Below the pieces are notes generated by a model. That model was not told where the DNA came from and did not search any database. It saw only the letters and a list, made by a program, of their open reading frames with translations. Source: an uncultured Ignavibacteriota bacterium (GTDB taxonomy: Bacteria > Bacteroidota > Ignavibacteria > UBA10030 > UBA8401). From it: a stretch of DNA of 64,000 nucleotides. Position 1 is the stretch's first letter, and each line of letters starts with the position of its first letter. The DNA lies in assembly GCA_903861125.1 (NCBI GenBank), contig CAIOTF010000041.1:22813-86812 (forward strand). The letters are read 5' to 3'. The position numbers and the translations under genes were made by a program. This document shows positions 1-7,753 of the stretch, piece by piece.

Positions 1-1455
1 AGCGGATTGTTTCTCGGCTGGTCGCTTGGTGCAAACCATGCGGTCAATGTCTTTGGAACCGCCGTTGTATCGAAGATGGTAAAGTTCCGAACGGCAGCAA
101 TCATTGCCGGTATCTTTGTCGTGCTCGGCTCGGTGATCAGCGGTTCCGGAACAACACGGACCATCGCTGAACTTGGGCCGATTAATGCGATTGCAGGAAG
201 TTTTTCCGTTGCGCTAGCCGTCGGAATTTCGGTGACGGCGATGACGCGATATAAACTTCCTGTTTCAACATCGCAGGCTGTTATCGGGGGGATTATCGGC
301 TGGAACATTTTTACCGGATCGCCGACCGATCTTGGTTCATTGAGCAGGATCATTTCCAGTTGGATTGCATCACCGATTATTGCAGGAATATTCGGCTATT
401 GTATTTTCATTGTTTTAAAACGAACAGTGCTAAAATGGAAAATTCATTTGCTGGAACTGGATCAATATATACGCGTCGGCTTGATCATTGTCGGAGCGCT
501 GGCATCATATTCACTGGGTGCAAATAATATAGCCAATGTCATGGGGATGTTTGTCTTTGCCCCGTTGTTCAGCGATCATTCTCTATGGGGAATTGTTACG
601 ATCACCGGAGTTCAGCAGTTATTCTTCCTCGGCGGAGTGGCCATAGCTATCGGTATTTTCACGTACGGCAGAAGTGTCATGGAAACAGTCGGGAACGATC
701 TCTATAAAATATCTCCGCTTACCGGTTTTGTTGTTGTCTTTGCGGAATTTCTTGTTCTAACGTTATTCACGTCGGAAACCATTGAATCTTTTTTATTGAG
801 CATCAATGTGCCTTCAATCCCCCTGGTGCCGTTGTCGACCACACAAGCATTCATCGGTGCGATTCTTGGTGTTGGACTGGCAAAAGATCCGCATTCGATC
901 AATTTTAAGGTGTTGGGAAAAATTGCACTGGGCTGGGTGATTGCACCGATCAGCGCCGGACTCATCACGTTCGTTTCATTGTTCTTTATTCAGAATGTTT
1001 TTGAACAAAAGGTTATCTATCCGGTACCGTATGAAATATCCCGTTCTGTGTTGACCGAACTCGAAAAGGAGGGGATCCCCGTAGACAGTATTAAAGAAAT
1101 GACGGGGAAACGATTCTACAACAAAAAAGTGCTGCGCAACGAATTGTTGAAACGAAATAATTATACCAATGCACAGATCTATTCCATCTTTCAATATGCC
1201 ATAATCGACAGTTTCCGGATTGATTCCACAATTATCGTCGCCAGACTGGAAAAAAGTTTCCTTACGGACGAACAGGCCGCTGCGCTGAAATTGTATCACG
1301 GAAAAACATTCCGGCATAAGATCGATTTTGAGAAGTTCCTTGCCAAAGCACGGATCGAATTTGTGCCGACCGGGAACAAACTTATTGATAAACAAATAGA
1401 AGAAACCAAACTTTTCATTGAGAACACATTAAGGATCTCAGCAAAGAATAAATAA
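1..1455 (+). CDS. pit: PiT-family inorganic phosphate transporter, 5' end missing
   Basis: The reading frame is already open at base 1, so the true start lies outside the window. The protein is a cation-coupled phosphate permease of the inner membrane. It carries the two inverted-repeat signatures of the PiT family: GANHAVNVFGTAV near the start and GANNIANVMGMFV about 165 residues later, each followed by a second repeat-associated motif (STSQAVIGGIIG and STTQAFIGAILG). About ten hydrophobic segments are visible over the first 340 residues. The last ~140 residues form a charged, apparently soluble tail that short PiT proteins lack and that I do not recognise. A phosphate-selective porin follows after 54 bases, which supports phosphate as substrate. 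Family assignment is firm; the role of the tail is unknown. Confidence 0.93.
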   Translation, partial: SGLFLGWSLGANHAVNVFGTAVVSKMVKFRTAAIIAGIFVVLGSVISGSGTTRTIAELGPINAIAGSFSVALAVGISVTAMTRYKLPVSTSQAVIGGIIGWNIFTGSPTDLGSLSRIISSWIASPIIAGIFGYCIFIVLKRTVLKWKIHLLELDQYIRVGLIIVGALASYSLGANNIANVMGMFVFAPLFSDHSLWGIVTITGVQQLFFLGGVAIAIGIFTYGRSVMETVGNDLYKISPLTGFVVVFAEFLVLTLFTSETIESFLLSINVPSIPLVPLSTTQAFIGAILGVGLAKDPHSINFKVLGKIALGWVIAPISAGLITFVSLFFIQNVFEQKVIYPVPYEISRSVLTELEKEGIPVDSIKEMTGKRFYNKKVLRNELLKRNNYTNAQIYSIFQYAIIDSFRIDSTIIVARLEKSFLTDEQAAALKLYHGKTFRHKIDFEKFLAKARIEFVPTGNKLIDKQIEETKLFIENTLRISAKNK

Positions 1456-1509
1456 CCGTTTCAGAAGTAACTGTACCATATTCATTAACACTAAAGTAAT
1501 GGAGTCATT

Positions 1510-2790
1510 ATGAAAAACCGTCTAAGAGTAAGAAGTATTTTGGTTTTTGTATGTCTGGCAGCGTTGAGCACAATGATGCTTGCTCAAGATTCACGGATTC
1601 CCGGAGGCGATCAAAAAGTTCCTCTGGGTGCGGAAGTTCGCAATGGCAAACTTGTCTTCGCCAGTGAAGACGGCGAATACCGCTGGTGGTTCGATTCGCG
1701 CATTCAGTTCGACGGTGCAATGTATTTCGAGAACAAGAATGCAATGAGTAATGGTGTAACGTTCAGACGATTGACCTTTGCATTGAAATCGCTCCTTGCA
1801 AAAGATTGGGAGGCCGAACTTGATCTTGATTTCGCCGAACAAGTTTCTGTGGATCCTCAGATAGATCTTCGCGACGCGTGGATCAAATATACCGTTCCGG
1901 ATATGAATATGTCCGTGCAGGTTGGAAACTTTAAGGAGCCATTCGGAATGGAACGCCTGAACAGTTCGCGTCTTCTCACCTTTTTAGAACGTGCGGCAAT
2001 TTCTAACGCTCTTCCCCTGGGAAGAAGAATGGGTATGTCGGCCCGGTATTGGACAGAGTATGGTCAGATCACGGGTGCAGTGATGGGGCATGAAACGTCA
2101 ACACGGGTTGATAAAGGACAACGGGACGAAGGATTTTCCACGAACCTTCGTATATCGGTTGCGCCTATCAATAAACATGGACTGAACCTTCACCTTGGTC
2201 TTGCCGGTTCGTACAAAACTCCCGATGCGGTTGCGGATCTCAGCCCGAACACGATCGAGATCAATGCTCGGACAGAAACATATGTCTTCAATCCTAAATT
2301 TCTGCATTCCGGAGACATAACCGACGTGAATTATTACAATCGGTATGGCGCTGAATTGGCATTTATTATGGGCTCATTCTACGTTCAAAGTGAATATATG
2401 GGTACAAAAATCGTTCGCTGGTATAATAAAGAGGATGTAGATATGTCGGGCGGCTATCTAACGGCTACGTGGATCGTAACCGGTGAAACGCGGTATTATT
2501 ATGTCGACGAAGGAGAAGTTGGTCCCATTGAATCACCGATAAATTCATGGGGTGCATTGGAACTTGCCGCACGGTACAGCGTTACCGATCTGAACGATCT
2601 TCCGTCTGGTATTCACGGCGGGAAATCGAATCAATTGATGCTCGGAGTAAATTATTATCCGAACAGAAATATTAAAATACAATTCAATTATTCCCAGGTT
2701 GATCTCGATGAGTATGCAACACGAAAAGGGAACCTGATCGGAAACGATGATCATTCATTCATTCAAATGAGATTCCAAGCATCATTTTAA
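1510..2790 (+). CDS. Phosphate-selective porin O/P family outer-membrane channel
   Basis: This is a 426-residue exported protein with a clear signal peptide ending at about residue 25 (STMMLAQ). The mature part is rich in alternating beta-strand patterns. It has the Porin_O_P family core: a WWFDSRIQFDGAMYF strand near residue 58, a FRRLTF strand, the DLDFAEQ and IDLRDAWIKY strands, then QVGNFKEPFGMERL near residue 140. The C terminus ends in an aromatic residue (IQMRFQASF), as expected for a barrel protein. GGAG lies 8 bases before the ATG. It follows the PiT gene, so the two probably form the outer- and inner-membrane steps of phosphate uptake. Family members can also carry other anions such as polyphosphate, so the substrate is inferred from context. 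Confidence 0.9.
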   Translation: MKNRLRVRSILVFVCLAALSTMMLAQDSRIPGGDQKVPLGAEVRNGKLVFASEDGEYRWWFDSRIQFDGAMYFENKNAMSNGVTFRRLTFALKSLLAKDWEAELDLDFAEQVSVDPQIDLRDAWIKYTVPDMNMSVQVGNFKEPFGMERLNSSRLLTFLERAAISNALPLGRRMGMSARYWTEYGQITGAVMGHETSTRVDKGQRDEGFSTNLRISVAPINKHGLNLHLGLAGSYKTPDAVADLSPNTIEINARTETYVFNPKFLHSGDITDVNYYNRYGAELAFIMGSFYVQSEYMGTKIVRWYNKEDVDMSGGYLTATWIVTGETRYYYVDEGEVGPIESPINSWGALELAARYSVTDLNDLPSGIHGGKSNQLMLGVNYYPNRNIKIQFNYSQVDLDEYATRKGNLIGNDDHSFIQMRFQASF

Positions 2791-2805
2791 ACAAGAGGAA
2801 AAAAT

Positions 2806-3729
2806 ATGAAAACATTTTTGAAAAGTATCATTCCTATTGTCTTAGCCGGCATCTTCATCTCGTGCTCTCGAAACGAACCGGCACCTTCAGGACCGCCGGT
2901 TGTTGAGATCGTTCCGGTAAAAGTAAATGAAGTCTATACTCGCGGAAATCTCTCCAGCCCTGACTGGATAGAAATCTATAATCCGAATTCATCTTCCGTT
3001 GATATCAGCGGATACAAGGTCTACAATCTTGTCGGAAAAAATGGCACAAAACCGAAGAAAGTGCTTCCGGCCGGAACAACCATCGCAGGAAAGAGTCTTT
3101 ATGTGGTAGTTGTGAATGATACTGTATCGACAAGCGGTTTCGATCTTTCAGCGGCAGGAGAAACCGTATGGTTTGAGAACGGGAGCGGAATAATTATCGA
3201 TAGCGTATTGGTGCCTACCCTTGGCATTGACTCTTCCTACGCTCGAAAACCGGACGGAGCTATCACCTGGGCAACGGTAACACCGCCGACCAAAGGGACT
3301 GCGAATTCCATTCTTCCGATTGTGATGAATGAGATTTTTTCGCGGGGTGTTCCGGGAGATCTTGATTGGATTGAGATCTACAATCCTAATGCAACATCTA
3401 TTGATGTTGGCGGATATAAAATCTACGATGTGGGAGGACAGAGCGGAGTAAAACCGAAGAAAGAAATACCTTCGGGGATCAGCATTCCCGGAAAAGGATT
3501 TTATGTGATTACCGTTGATACCGCAGATGCAAACGGAACTGCATCCGGTTTTGGTTTGTCGAGTACCGGTGAGGTTGTCTGGCTGGAAAATGCCAATGGG
3601 AATATCATTGATAATATCACTTTCCCCGCAATGCCGGTCACAACAACATCGTACGGAAGAAATCCCGACGGATCGACCACATTGCAAATTCTTACGACCG
3701 TAACAAAAGGTGCGGCAAATAAACCATAA
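2806..3729 (+). CDS. Lipoprotein with two Lamin Tail Domains
   Basis: This 307-residue protein starts with a lipoprotein-type signal (hydrophobic stretch ending IFISC, Cys20). Two tandem Lamin Tail Domains (LTD) follow, starting near residues 42 and 173. Each opens with VNEVYTRG or MNEIFSRG, then DWIEIYNPN, the IDVGGYKIYD-type strand, a GKGFYVI strand and an ETVWFEN or EVVWLEN strand. LTDs are small immunoglobulin-like folds found in bacteria on secreted nucleases, phosphatases and adhesins. Here no enzymatic domain is attached. GAGG precedes the ATG by 7 bases. The gene is 15 bases behind the porin, and a second LTD protein lies at 4606-5790. There is no T9SS tail, so membrane anchoring through Cys20 is likely. 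Function is unknown. Confidence 0.85.
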   Translation: MKTFLKSIIPIVLAGIFISCSRNEPAPSGPPVVEIVPVKVNEVYTRGNLSSPDWIEIYNPNSSSVDISGYKVYNLVGKNGTKPKKVLPAGTTIAGKSLYVVVVNDTVSTSGFDLSAAGETVWFENGSGIIIDSVLVPTLGIDSSYARKPDGAITWATVTPPTKGTANSILPIVMNEIFSRGVPGDLDWIEIYNPNATSIDVGGYKIYDVGGQSGVKPKKEIPSGISIPGKGFYVITVDTADANGTASGFGLSSTGEVVWLENANGNIIDNITFPAMPVTTTSYGRNPDGSTTLQILTTVTKGAANKP

Positions 3730-3737
3730 GACAAAAC

Positions 3738-3775
3738 CGACGAAGCATTCATTGCAGCGAATGAATGCTTCGTCG
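3738..3775. terminator. Perfect 16-bp hairpin, probable intergenic terminator or attenuator
   Basis: A 16-base left arm (3738-3753) and its exact reverse complement (3760-3775) flank a 6-base loop GCAGCG. The hairpin begins 8 bases after the preceding stop codon. It is followed by TAAAATAAT rather than a strong T-run, so intrinsic termination may be partial. The right arm contains an in-frame ATG (3765) for the next gene, which would be hidden in the stem. Confidence 0.6.
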
Positions 3776-3794
3776 TAAAATAATCAGGACTATA

Positions 3795-4568
3795 TTGAAC
3801 AGATTCTGCCAACCATATTGCATCATCATTCTTTTTGTTCTCGTTATAGCAACGGGATGCAAACGCGATGCACCGACACAAGGGACAATCGTTGTGCCGC
3901 AGGAAACGGCAACTCTTCAGCCGATCGCCGAATACTATCTTGGCCCGAATATCACCGAGCCATCCGGCATTGCATACAACGCAAAGAATAATTCATTCAT
4001 CGTTGTGTCCGATGCGCATCCCGAAGTGTATGAAATAGATTTTCACGGTACATTGCTCCGGACGATACCAACGGCCGGCAGCGACCTTGAAGGGATTGCT
4101 CTTTCGAGCACCAATGATACAATCTACGTTGTAGAGGAAAAGAACAGACTGGTGGTCTCTTATCTTGCCAATGGAACAAAATTATCTTCCTTCAGCGCCG
4201 ATGTTGCCACTCTTCCCAATAACGCTTTAGAGGGAATAGCCGCAGGTAAAAACGGACATCTGTATGTTCTAAATGAAAAACTGCCTGGAATGCTGTTAGA
4301 ATACGCTCTGAACGGGACTGAACTTAAACGTACTCCACTTTCGCTTGCATCGGACTATGCCGACATATTTTACAGTGAAAGTGAAGACTGTCTGTGGATG
4401 ATCAGTGATGAATCAAAGAAGATTATGAAGACCGATCTTAACGGTTCATTGATCTCCCAATGGTTTGTGCCGTTCACTAAAGGAGAAGGGATCACGATCG
4501 TTCGTGATACGATCTATGTTGTCAATGATGCAGATGCAAAGCTCTATATCTTTAATAAACCGAAGTAA
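3795..4568 (+). CDS. SdiA-regulated-type beta-propeller lipoprotein
   Basis: The protein has a short hydrophobic signal ending in VIATGC (lipoprotein-type) and then a repeat-rich beta-propeller. Strands such as EPSGIAYNAKNNSFIVVSDA, SDLEGIALSSTNDTIYVVEE, ALEGIAAGKNGHLYVLNE and KGEGITIVRDTIYVVND recur about every 45 residues. This is the pattern of the SdiA-regulated (YjiK) family and resembles phytase-like propellers; no catalytic residues can be assigned. An ATG at 3765 is in frame but lies inside the perfect hairpin at 3738-3775. I prefer the TTG at 3795, which has AGGA five bases upstream and puts the hydrophobic signal at the very N terminus (257 residues). The gene lies between two LTD proteins, in line with the phosphate uptake genes. 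Substrate is unknown. Confidence 0.75.
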   Translation: MNRFCQPYCIIILFVLVIATGCKRDAPTQGTIVVPQETATLQPIAEYYLGPNITEPSGIAYNAKNNSFIVVSDAHPEVYEIDFHGTLLRTIPTAGSDLEGIALSSTNDTIYVVEEKNRLVVSYLANGTKLSSFSADVATLPNNALEGIAAGKNGHLYVLNEKLPGMLLEYALNGTELKRTPLSLASDYADIFYSESEDCLWMISDESKKIMKTDLNGSLISQWFVPFTKGEGITIVRDTIYVVNDADAKLYIFNKPK

Positions 4569-4605
4569 GCGGTACACATTACCAAATAATAAACGGAGGT
4601 ACACG

Positions 4606-5790
4606 ATGAAAAATAAATCCATACTTTTTTCAATACTTCTTTCATCATTGTTTCTGATTGTGAACATCAATGCTCAATCAGTCATAAAAATGAACGAGGT
4701 ATATTCACGCGGCGTTGCAGGAAATCTTGATTGGATCGAGATCTACAATTCCTCTTCGTCGCAGGTCGATATCAGCGGGTACAAGATCTATGATATCGGC
4801 GGTCAGGGAGGCACGAAAGGAAAGAAACTTTTTCCGGTCGGGACGATTCTTCCTGCAAAGGGATTTGCCGTTGTCATTACGGATACGGCAACATTTGTCG
4901 GTGATACGACAGGATTTGGTTTAGGCAGCGGCGGTGAAACAGTATGGCTGGAAAATGCGGCAGGTGTATTGATCGATACGATTGCATTTCCTGCATTGGG
5001 GAATGATACTTCGTATGCACGCATTCCGGATGGTTCAAACACATGGAAAAAAACAACACCGCTTACAAGAGGAATATCGAATGTTCTTGTAAAGATGAAT
5101 GAAATATACTCTCGCGGCGTTGCCGGAAATCTTGATTGGATCGAGATCTATAATTCATCGGCTACCCAAATTGATATCAGCGGTTACAAGATCTATGATA
5201 TCGGTGGTCAGGGCGGAACGAAAGGAAAGAAAATCTTCCCGGCCGGAACACTACTTGCGGCAAAGGGTTTCACCGTTATCGTTACCGATACGGCAACATT
5301 TGTCGGAGATACAACAGGATTTGGTCTGGGAAGCGGCGGCGAAACAGTATGGCTTGAAAATGCATCCGGAACAATTATCGATACAGTGGCGTTTCCTGCA
5401 CTTGGAAACGATACTTCGTATGCGCGGGTGCCGGACGGTTCAAATATTTTTGTAAAGAAAACTCCGGTGACCAGAGGAACAACAAACGGAGCAGGAACAT
5501 TCGTACAGTCCAATCGTTCCGTTGCGACGGGATATACACTGGAACAGAATTATCCGAATCCGTTCAATCCTTCCACATCAATTCGGTACAATCTGGCGGT
5601 CAGCGGTTCTGTACAAATAGCCGTATTTGATCTTCTGGGAAAAGAAATTGCGATGCTTGTTAACGGACAGGAATCTGCCGGTGAGCATGTTGTACGTTTC
5701 AATGCAGGACATCATGCCAGCGGAATGTATTTCTACCGTCTTACGGCGGGCACATATTCCGAAATGAAAAAAATGGTGCTGATAAAATGA
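4606..5790 (+). CDS. Secreted protein with two near-identical Lamin Tail Domains and a T9SS C-terminal sorting domain
   Basis: The ATG at 4606 has GGAGG seven bases upstream and begins a signal peptide (FLIVNINAQ at the cleavage region), so the longer frame upstream is not used. Two LTDs of 135 residues each follow. Both begin with KMNEx-YSRGVAGNLDWIE and both end with SYARxPDGSN; they are nearly identical in protein and DNA. After a short linker comes a type A T9SS sorting domain of about 80 residues: LEQNYPNPFNPSTSIRYNL, then the DLLGKEIAMLV and ASGMYFYRLTAG strands and a basic KKMVLIK end. The protein should cross the outer membrane by T9SS and be released or attached at the surface. LTDs may bind a polymer or DNA, which is inference. 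The stop overlaps the next small ORF (ATGA). Confidence 0.9.
   Translation: MKNKSILFSILLSSLFLIVNINAQSVIKMNEVYSRGVAGNLDWIEIYNSSSSQVDISGYKIYDIGGQGGTKGKKLFPVGTILPAKGFAVVITDTATFVGDTTGFGLGSGGETVWLENAAGVLIDTIAFPALGNDTSYARIPDGSNTWKKTTPLTRGISNVLVKMNEIYSRGVAGNLDWIEIYNSSATQIDISGYKIYDIGGQGGTKGKKIFPAGTLLAAKGFTVIVTDTATFVGDTTGFGLGSGGETVWLENASGTIIDTVAFPALGNDTSYARVPDGSNIFVKKTPVTRGTTNGAGTFVQSNRSVATGYTLEQNYPNPFNPSTSIRYNLAVSGSVQIAVFDLLGKEIAMLVNGQESAGEHVVRFNAGHHASGMYFYRLTAGTYSEMKKMVLIK
4690..5481 (+). repeat. Intragenic tandem duplication, 405-bp unit (two LTD copies)
   Basis: Copy 1 begins at 4690 and copy 2 at 5095, a shift of exactly 405 bases or 135 codons. Long stretches such as GGAAATCTTGATTGGATCGA and the segment encoding DTATFVGDTTGFGLG are shared, while most differences are at third codon positions. 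The pattern indicates a fairly recent in-frame duplication of one Lamin Tail Domain, or homogenisation by recombination. Confidence 0.85.
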
Positions 5791-5897
5791 TTACTCGTGA
5801 ACGGAAGCAGATACATTTTGTCTACTTAGAGTTGATCGCACTTGGTGCGGCGATTGTGTTCGGCTTGGTTCATTTGTTTTTGTATCTATTTCCATAA
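5787..5897 (+). CDS. 36-residue single-pass membrane protein, translationally coupled
   Basis: This short ORF starts at an ATG that overlaps the stop of the LTD/T9SS gene (ATGA). It encodes a charged N-terminal segment (MITRERKQIHF), then about 20 hydrophobic residues (LELIALGAAIVFGLVHLFLY), and ends LFP. The layout is that of a single transmembrane helix with a positively charged cytoplasmic N terminus. No homologue is recognised. The stop-start overlap and the non-random composition are the evidence for coding. A strong terminator follows about 100 bases downstream, so it would be the last gene of the phosphate/LTD transcript. Confidence 0.5.
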   Translation: MITRERKQIHFVYLELIALGAAIVFGLVHLFLYLFP

Positions 5898-5996
5898 ACA
5901 GAAACATATCTTTTGCAGTGATGAGAACCGTTTTCATTCTGCATAACGGTATTATGAAACGAACTATTTTCTGAAGAGACTCTTAAGAGAGAACCC

Positions 5997-6025
5997 AAAA
6001 GCTCCGTCTATTTGACGGAGCTTTT
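5997..6025 (+). terminator. Intrinsic terminator of the phosphate/LTD locus
   Basis: The stem is 12 bp: AAAAGCTCCGTC (5997-6008) and GACGGAGCTTTT (6014-6025), with loop TATTT. The A/T flanks make it suitable for either strand. It separates the upstream locus from the radical SAM gene. The remaining bases between 5898 and 6179 show no gene. Confidence 0.8.
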
Positions 6026-6179
6026 GCATTGTAAGGTTGCGATATTATTGATTATTTTTGATGGTTGTACCATTATCCCCGATGGTCACTGCTGCAGCTC
6101 TTTATGGCAGATTAAAAAATATTACGGTACATTGCAGTCAACGCAGGAAGATCTGATTTGTAGTCGGCAGGAGGGAAGC

Positions 6180-7658
6180 ATGAATATCCTCATGATATAC
6201 CCGATGTATCCGAACACTTTTTGGAGTTTCAGACATGCACTCAAGTTTGTGTCGAAGAAAGCCAGTTTCCCGCCGTTAGGACTATTAACCGTTGCTGCAC
6301 TCCTTCCCGATGATTGGAATAAAAAATTAATCGATCTGAATACCACCCCTCTTACGGATTCGGATATTCGTTGGGCTGATTACGTTTTTCTCAGCGCAAT
6401 GTCCATTCAAAGTGAATCCGCAAATACTGTTATTGAACGATGCCGGCAATGCAAGACAAAGATAGTGGCCGGAGGTCCGTTGTTTACTAGCAGCAGTGAT
6501 CAGTACGACCATCTGGACCATCTTGTGCTGAATGAAGCGGAGATCACGCTGCCGTTGTTCCTGCGCGATCTGGCTGCCGGAACGCCGCAACATAAATACA
6601 CAACGAACGAATGGGCCGATATCTCTGCAACGCCGCTTCCTTTATGGAACCTTGTTGACCATACGCAGTATTCATCAATGAATATTCAGTATTCCCGCGG
6701 GTGTCCGTATGAATGCGATTTTTGCGATATCACGGTCCTTTACGGAAGAAGGCCGCGTACAAAAACAAAAGAGCAGGTGATCGCCGAACTTGATGCCGTC
6801 TATGCCTCCGGCTGGCGGGGACCGCTGTTCTTTGTGGACGATAATTTCATCGGCAATAAGAACAAATTAAAGAAAGAGATCCTTCCGGCCATTGCCAAGT
6901 GGAACCATGAACACAACCATCCGTTTTATCTTAACACGGAAGCCTCGATAAATCTTGCGGATGATGAAGTACTGCTGCAGTTAATGGCAGCCGCAGGTTT
7001 TGAATCGGTGTTCATCGGCATTGAGTCTCCCAACGAAAAAAGTCTTCTTGAATGCAACAAGATCCAGAACAGAAACCGTGATATGATCTTGAGCGTGAAG
7101 AAAATTCAGCAGGCAGGACTTGAAGTGCAGGGGGGATTTATTGTCGGGTTTGACAATGATCATCCGTTAATCTTTGATGAGCTGATACAGTTCATACAGC
7201 AAAGCGGCATAGTGACCGCCATGGTCGGACTGCTGAACGCACCGAGAGGAACCAAACTCCACAAAAAAATGCTTGATGAAGGAAGGATGCTTGCAAACTT
7301 TACGGGCAGCAATACCGATTTCTCGATAAACTTTATTCCCAGGATGGATTGTGATGCTTTGCTGAACGGTTACAAAAGAATCGTGAGCACCATCTATTCA
7401 CCGAAAAAATACCATGAACGGATCATGCAGTTTCTGCAGACCTTCGACCCGAAGCAGAAAAAGGTTTTTCATTTCAATCCCAATTACGTTCAGGCATTAT
7501 TGCGGTCCATGTTCTTGCTGGGGATCGTCAGTGCAGGACGAAAATATTATTGGAAATTATTCTTCTGGACACTCTTCCGCAAACCGCAGTTCTTCTCCTT
7601 AGCCATAGGATTTGCAATTTACGGATTTCATTTCAGAAAGATTTCGCAGGATTACTGA
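6180..7658 (+). CDS. B12-binding-domain radical SAM protein, HpnP-like / DUF4070 type
   Basis: The ATG at 6180 has AGGAGGG at 6169-6175, which fixes the start although the frame stays open upstream; the product is 492 residues. Residues ~1-150 form the cobalamin-binding-type N-terminal domain, beginning MNILMIYPMYPNTFWSF. The radical SAM cluster motif is CPYECDFC near residue 180, preceded by MNIQYSRG and followed by DITVLYGRRPRTK. The rest of the barrel includes FFVDDNFIGNK and ESVFIGIESPNEKSL. The C-terminal ~130 residues match the DUF4070 extension seen in hopanoid C-2 methylase (HpnP)-like proteins. The expected reaction is a cobalamin- and SAM-dependent modification, possibly methylation of a lipid. 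There are no hopanoid genes nearby, so the substrate is open. The C terminus is hydrophobic and may touch the membrane. Confidence 0.85.
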   Translation: MNILMIYPMYPNTFWSFRHALKFVSKKASFPPLGLLTVAALLPDDWNKKLIDLNTTPLTDSDIRWADYVFLSAMSIQSESANTVIERCRQCKTKIVAGGPLFTSSSDQYDHLDHLVLNEAEITLPLFLRDLAAGTPQHKYTTNEWADISATPLPLWNLVDHTQYSSMNIQYSRGCPYECDFCDITVLYGRRPRTKTKEQVIAELDAVYASGWRGPLFFVDDNFIGNKNKLKKEILPAIAKWNHEHNHPFYLNTEASINLADDEVLLQLMAAAGFESVFIGIESPNEKSLLECNKIQNRNRDMILSVKKIQQAGLEVQGGFIVGFDNDHPLIFDELIQFIQQSGIVTAMVGLLNAPRGTKLHKKMLDEGRMLANFTGSNTDFSINFIPRMDCDALLNGYKRIVSTIYSPKKYHERIMQFLQTFDPKQKKVFHFNPNYVQALLRSMFLLGIVSAGRKYYWKLFFWTLFRKPQFFSLAIGFAIYGFHFRKISQDY

Positions 7659-7680
7659 TGCGGTCCGTTCCTGTTTTTTA

Positions 7681-7741
7681 TGTTGCAGAACTCTTTAAAA
7701 TGCCGCCGCCGGTCAAAGACCGGCGACAGAGTTCTGCGACA
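7681..7741. terminator. Two-part hairpin between convergent genes
   Basis: An outer stem pairs TGTTGCAGAACTCT (7681-7694) with AGAGTTCTGCGACA (7728-7741), with one wobble pair. An inner stem GCCGGTC/GACCGGC (7708-7714, 7718-7724) has loop AAA. It lies in the 95 bases between the radical SAM gene and the end of the efflux operon, so it probably serves both directions. Confidence 0.55.
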
Positions 7742-7753
7742 TTGTTGAGATGA

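Noticed and set aside
3148..3687. 179-codon open frame antisense to the LTD lipoprotein gene
   Set aside because: It is the mirror of a strongly coded LTD gene on the other strand, with no ribosome site and no recognisable domain.
7658..7753. 31-codon ORF starting in the stop codon of the radical SAM gene (TGATG)
   Set aside because: It runs through both arms of the intergenic hairpin and ends at the convergent operon; the composition follows the hairpin rather than a protein.
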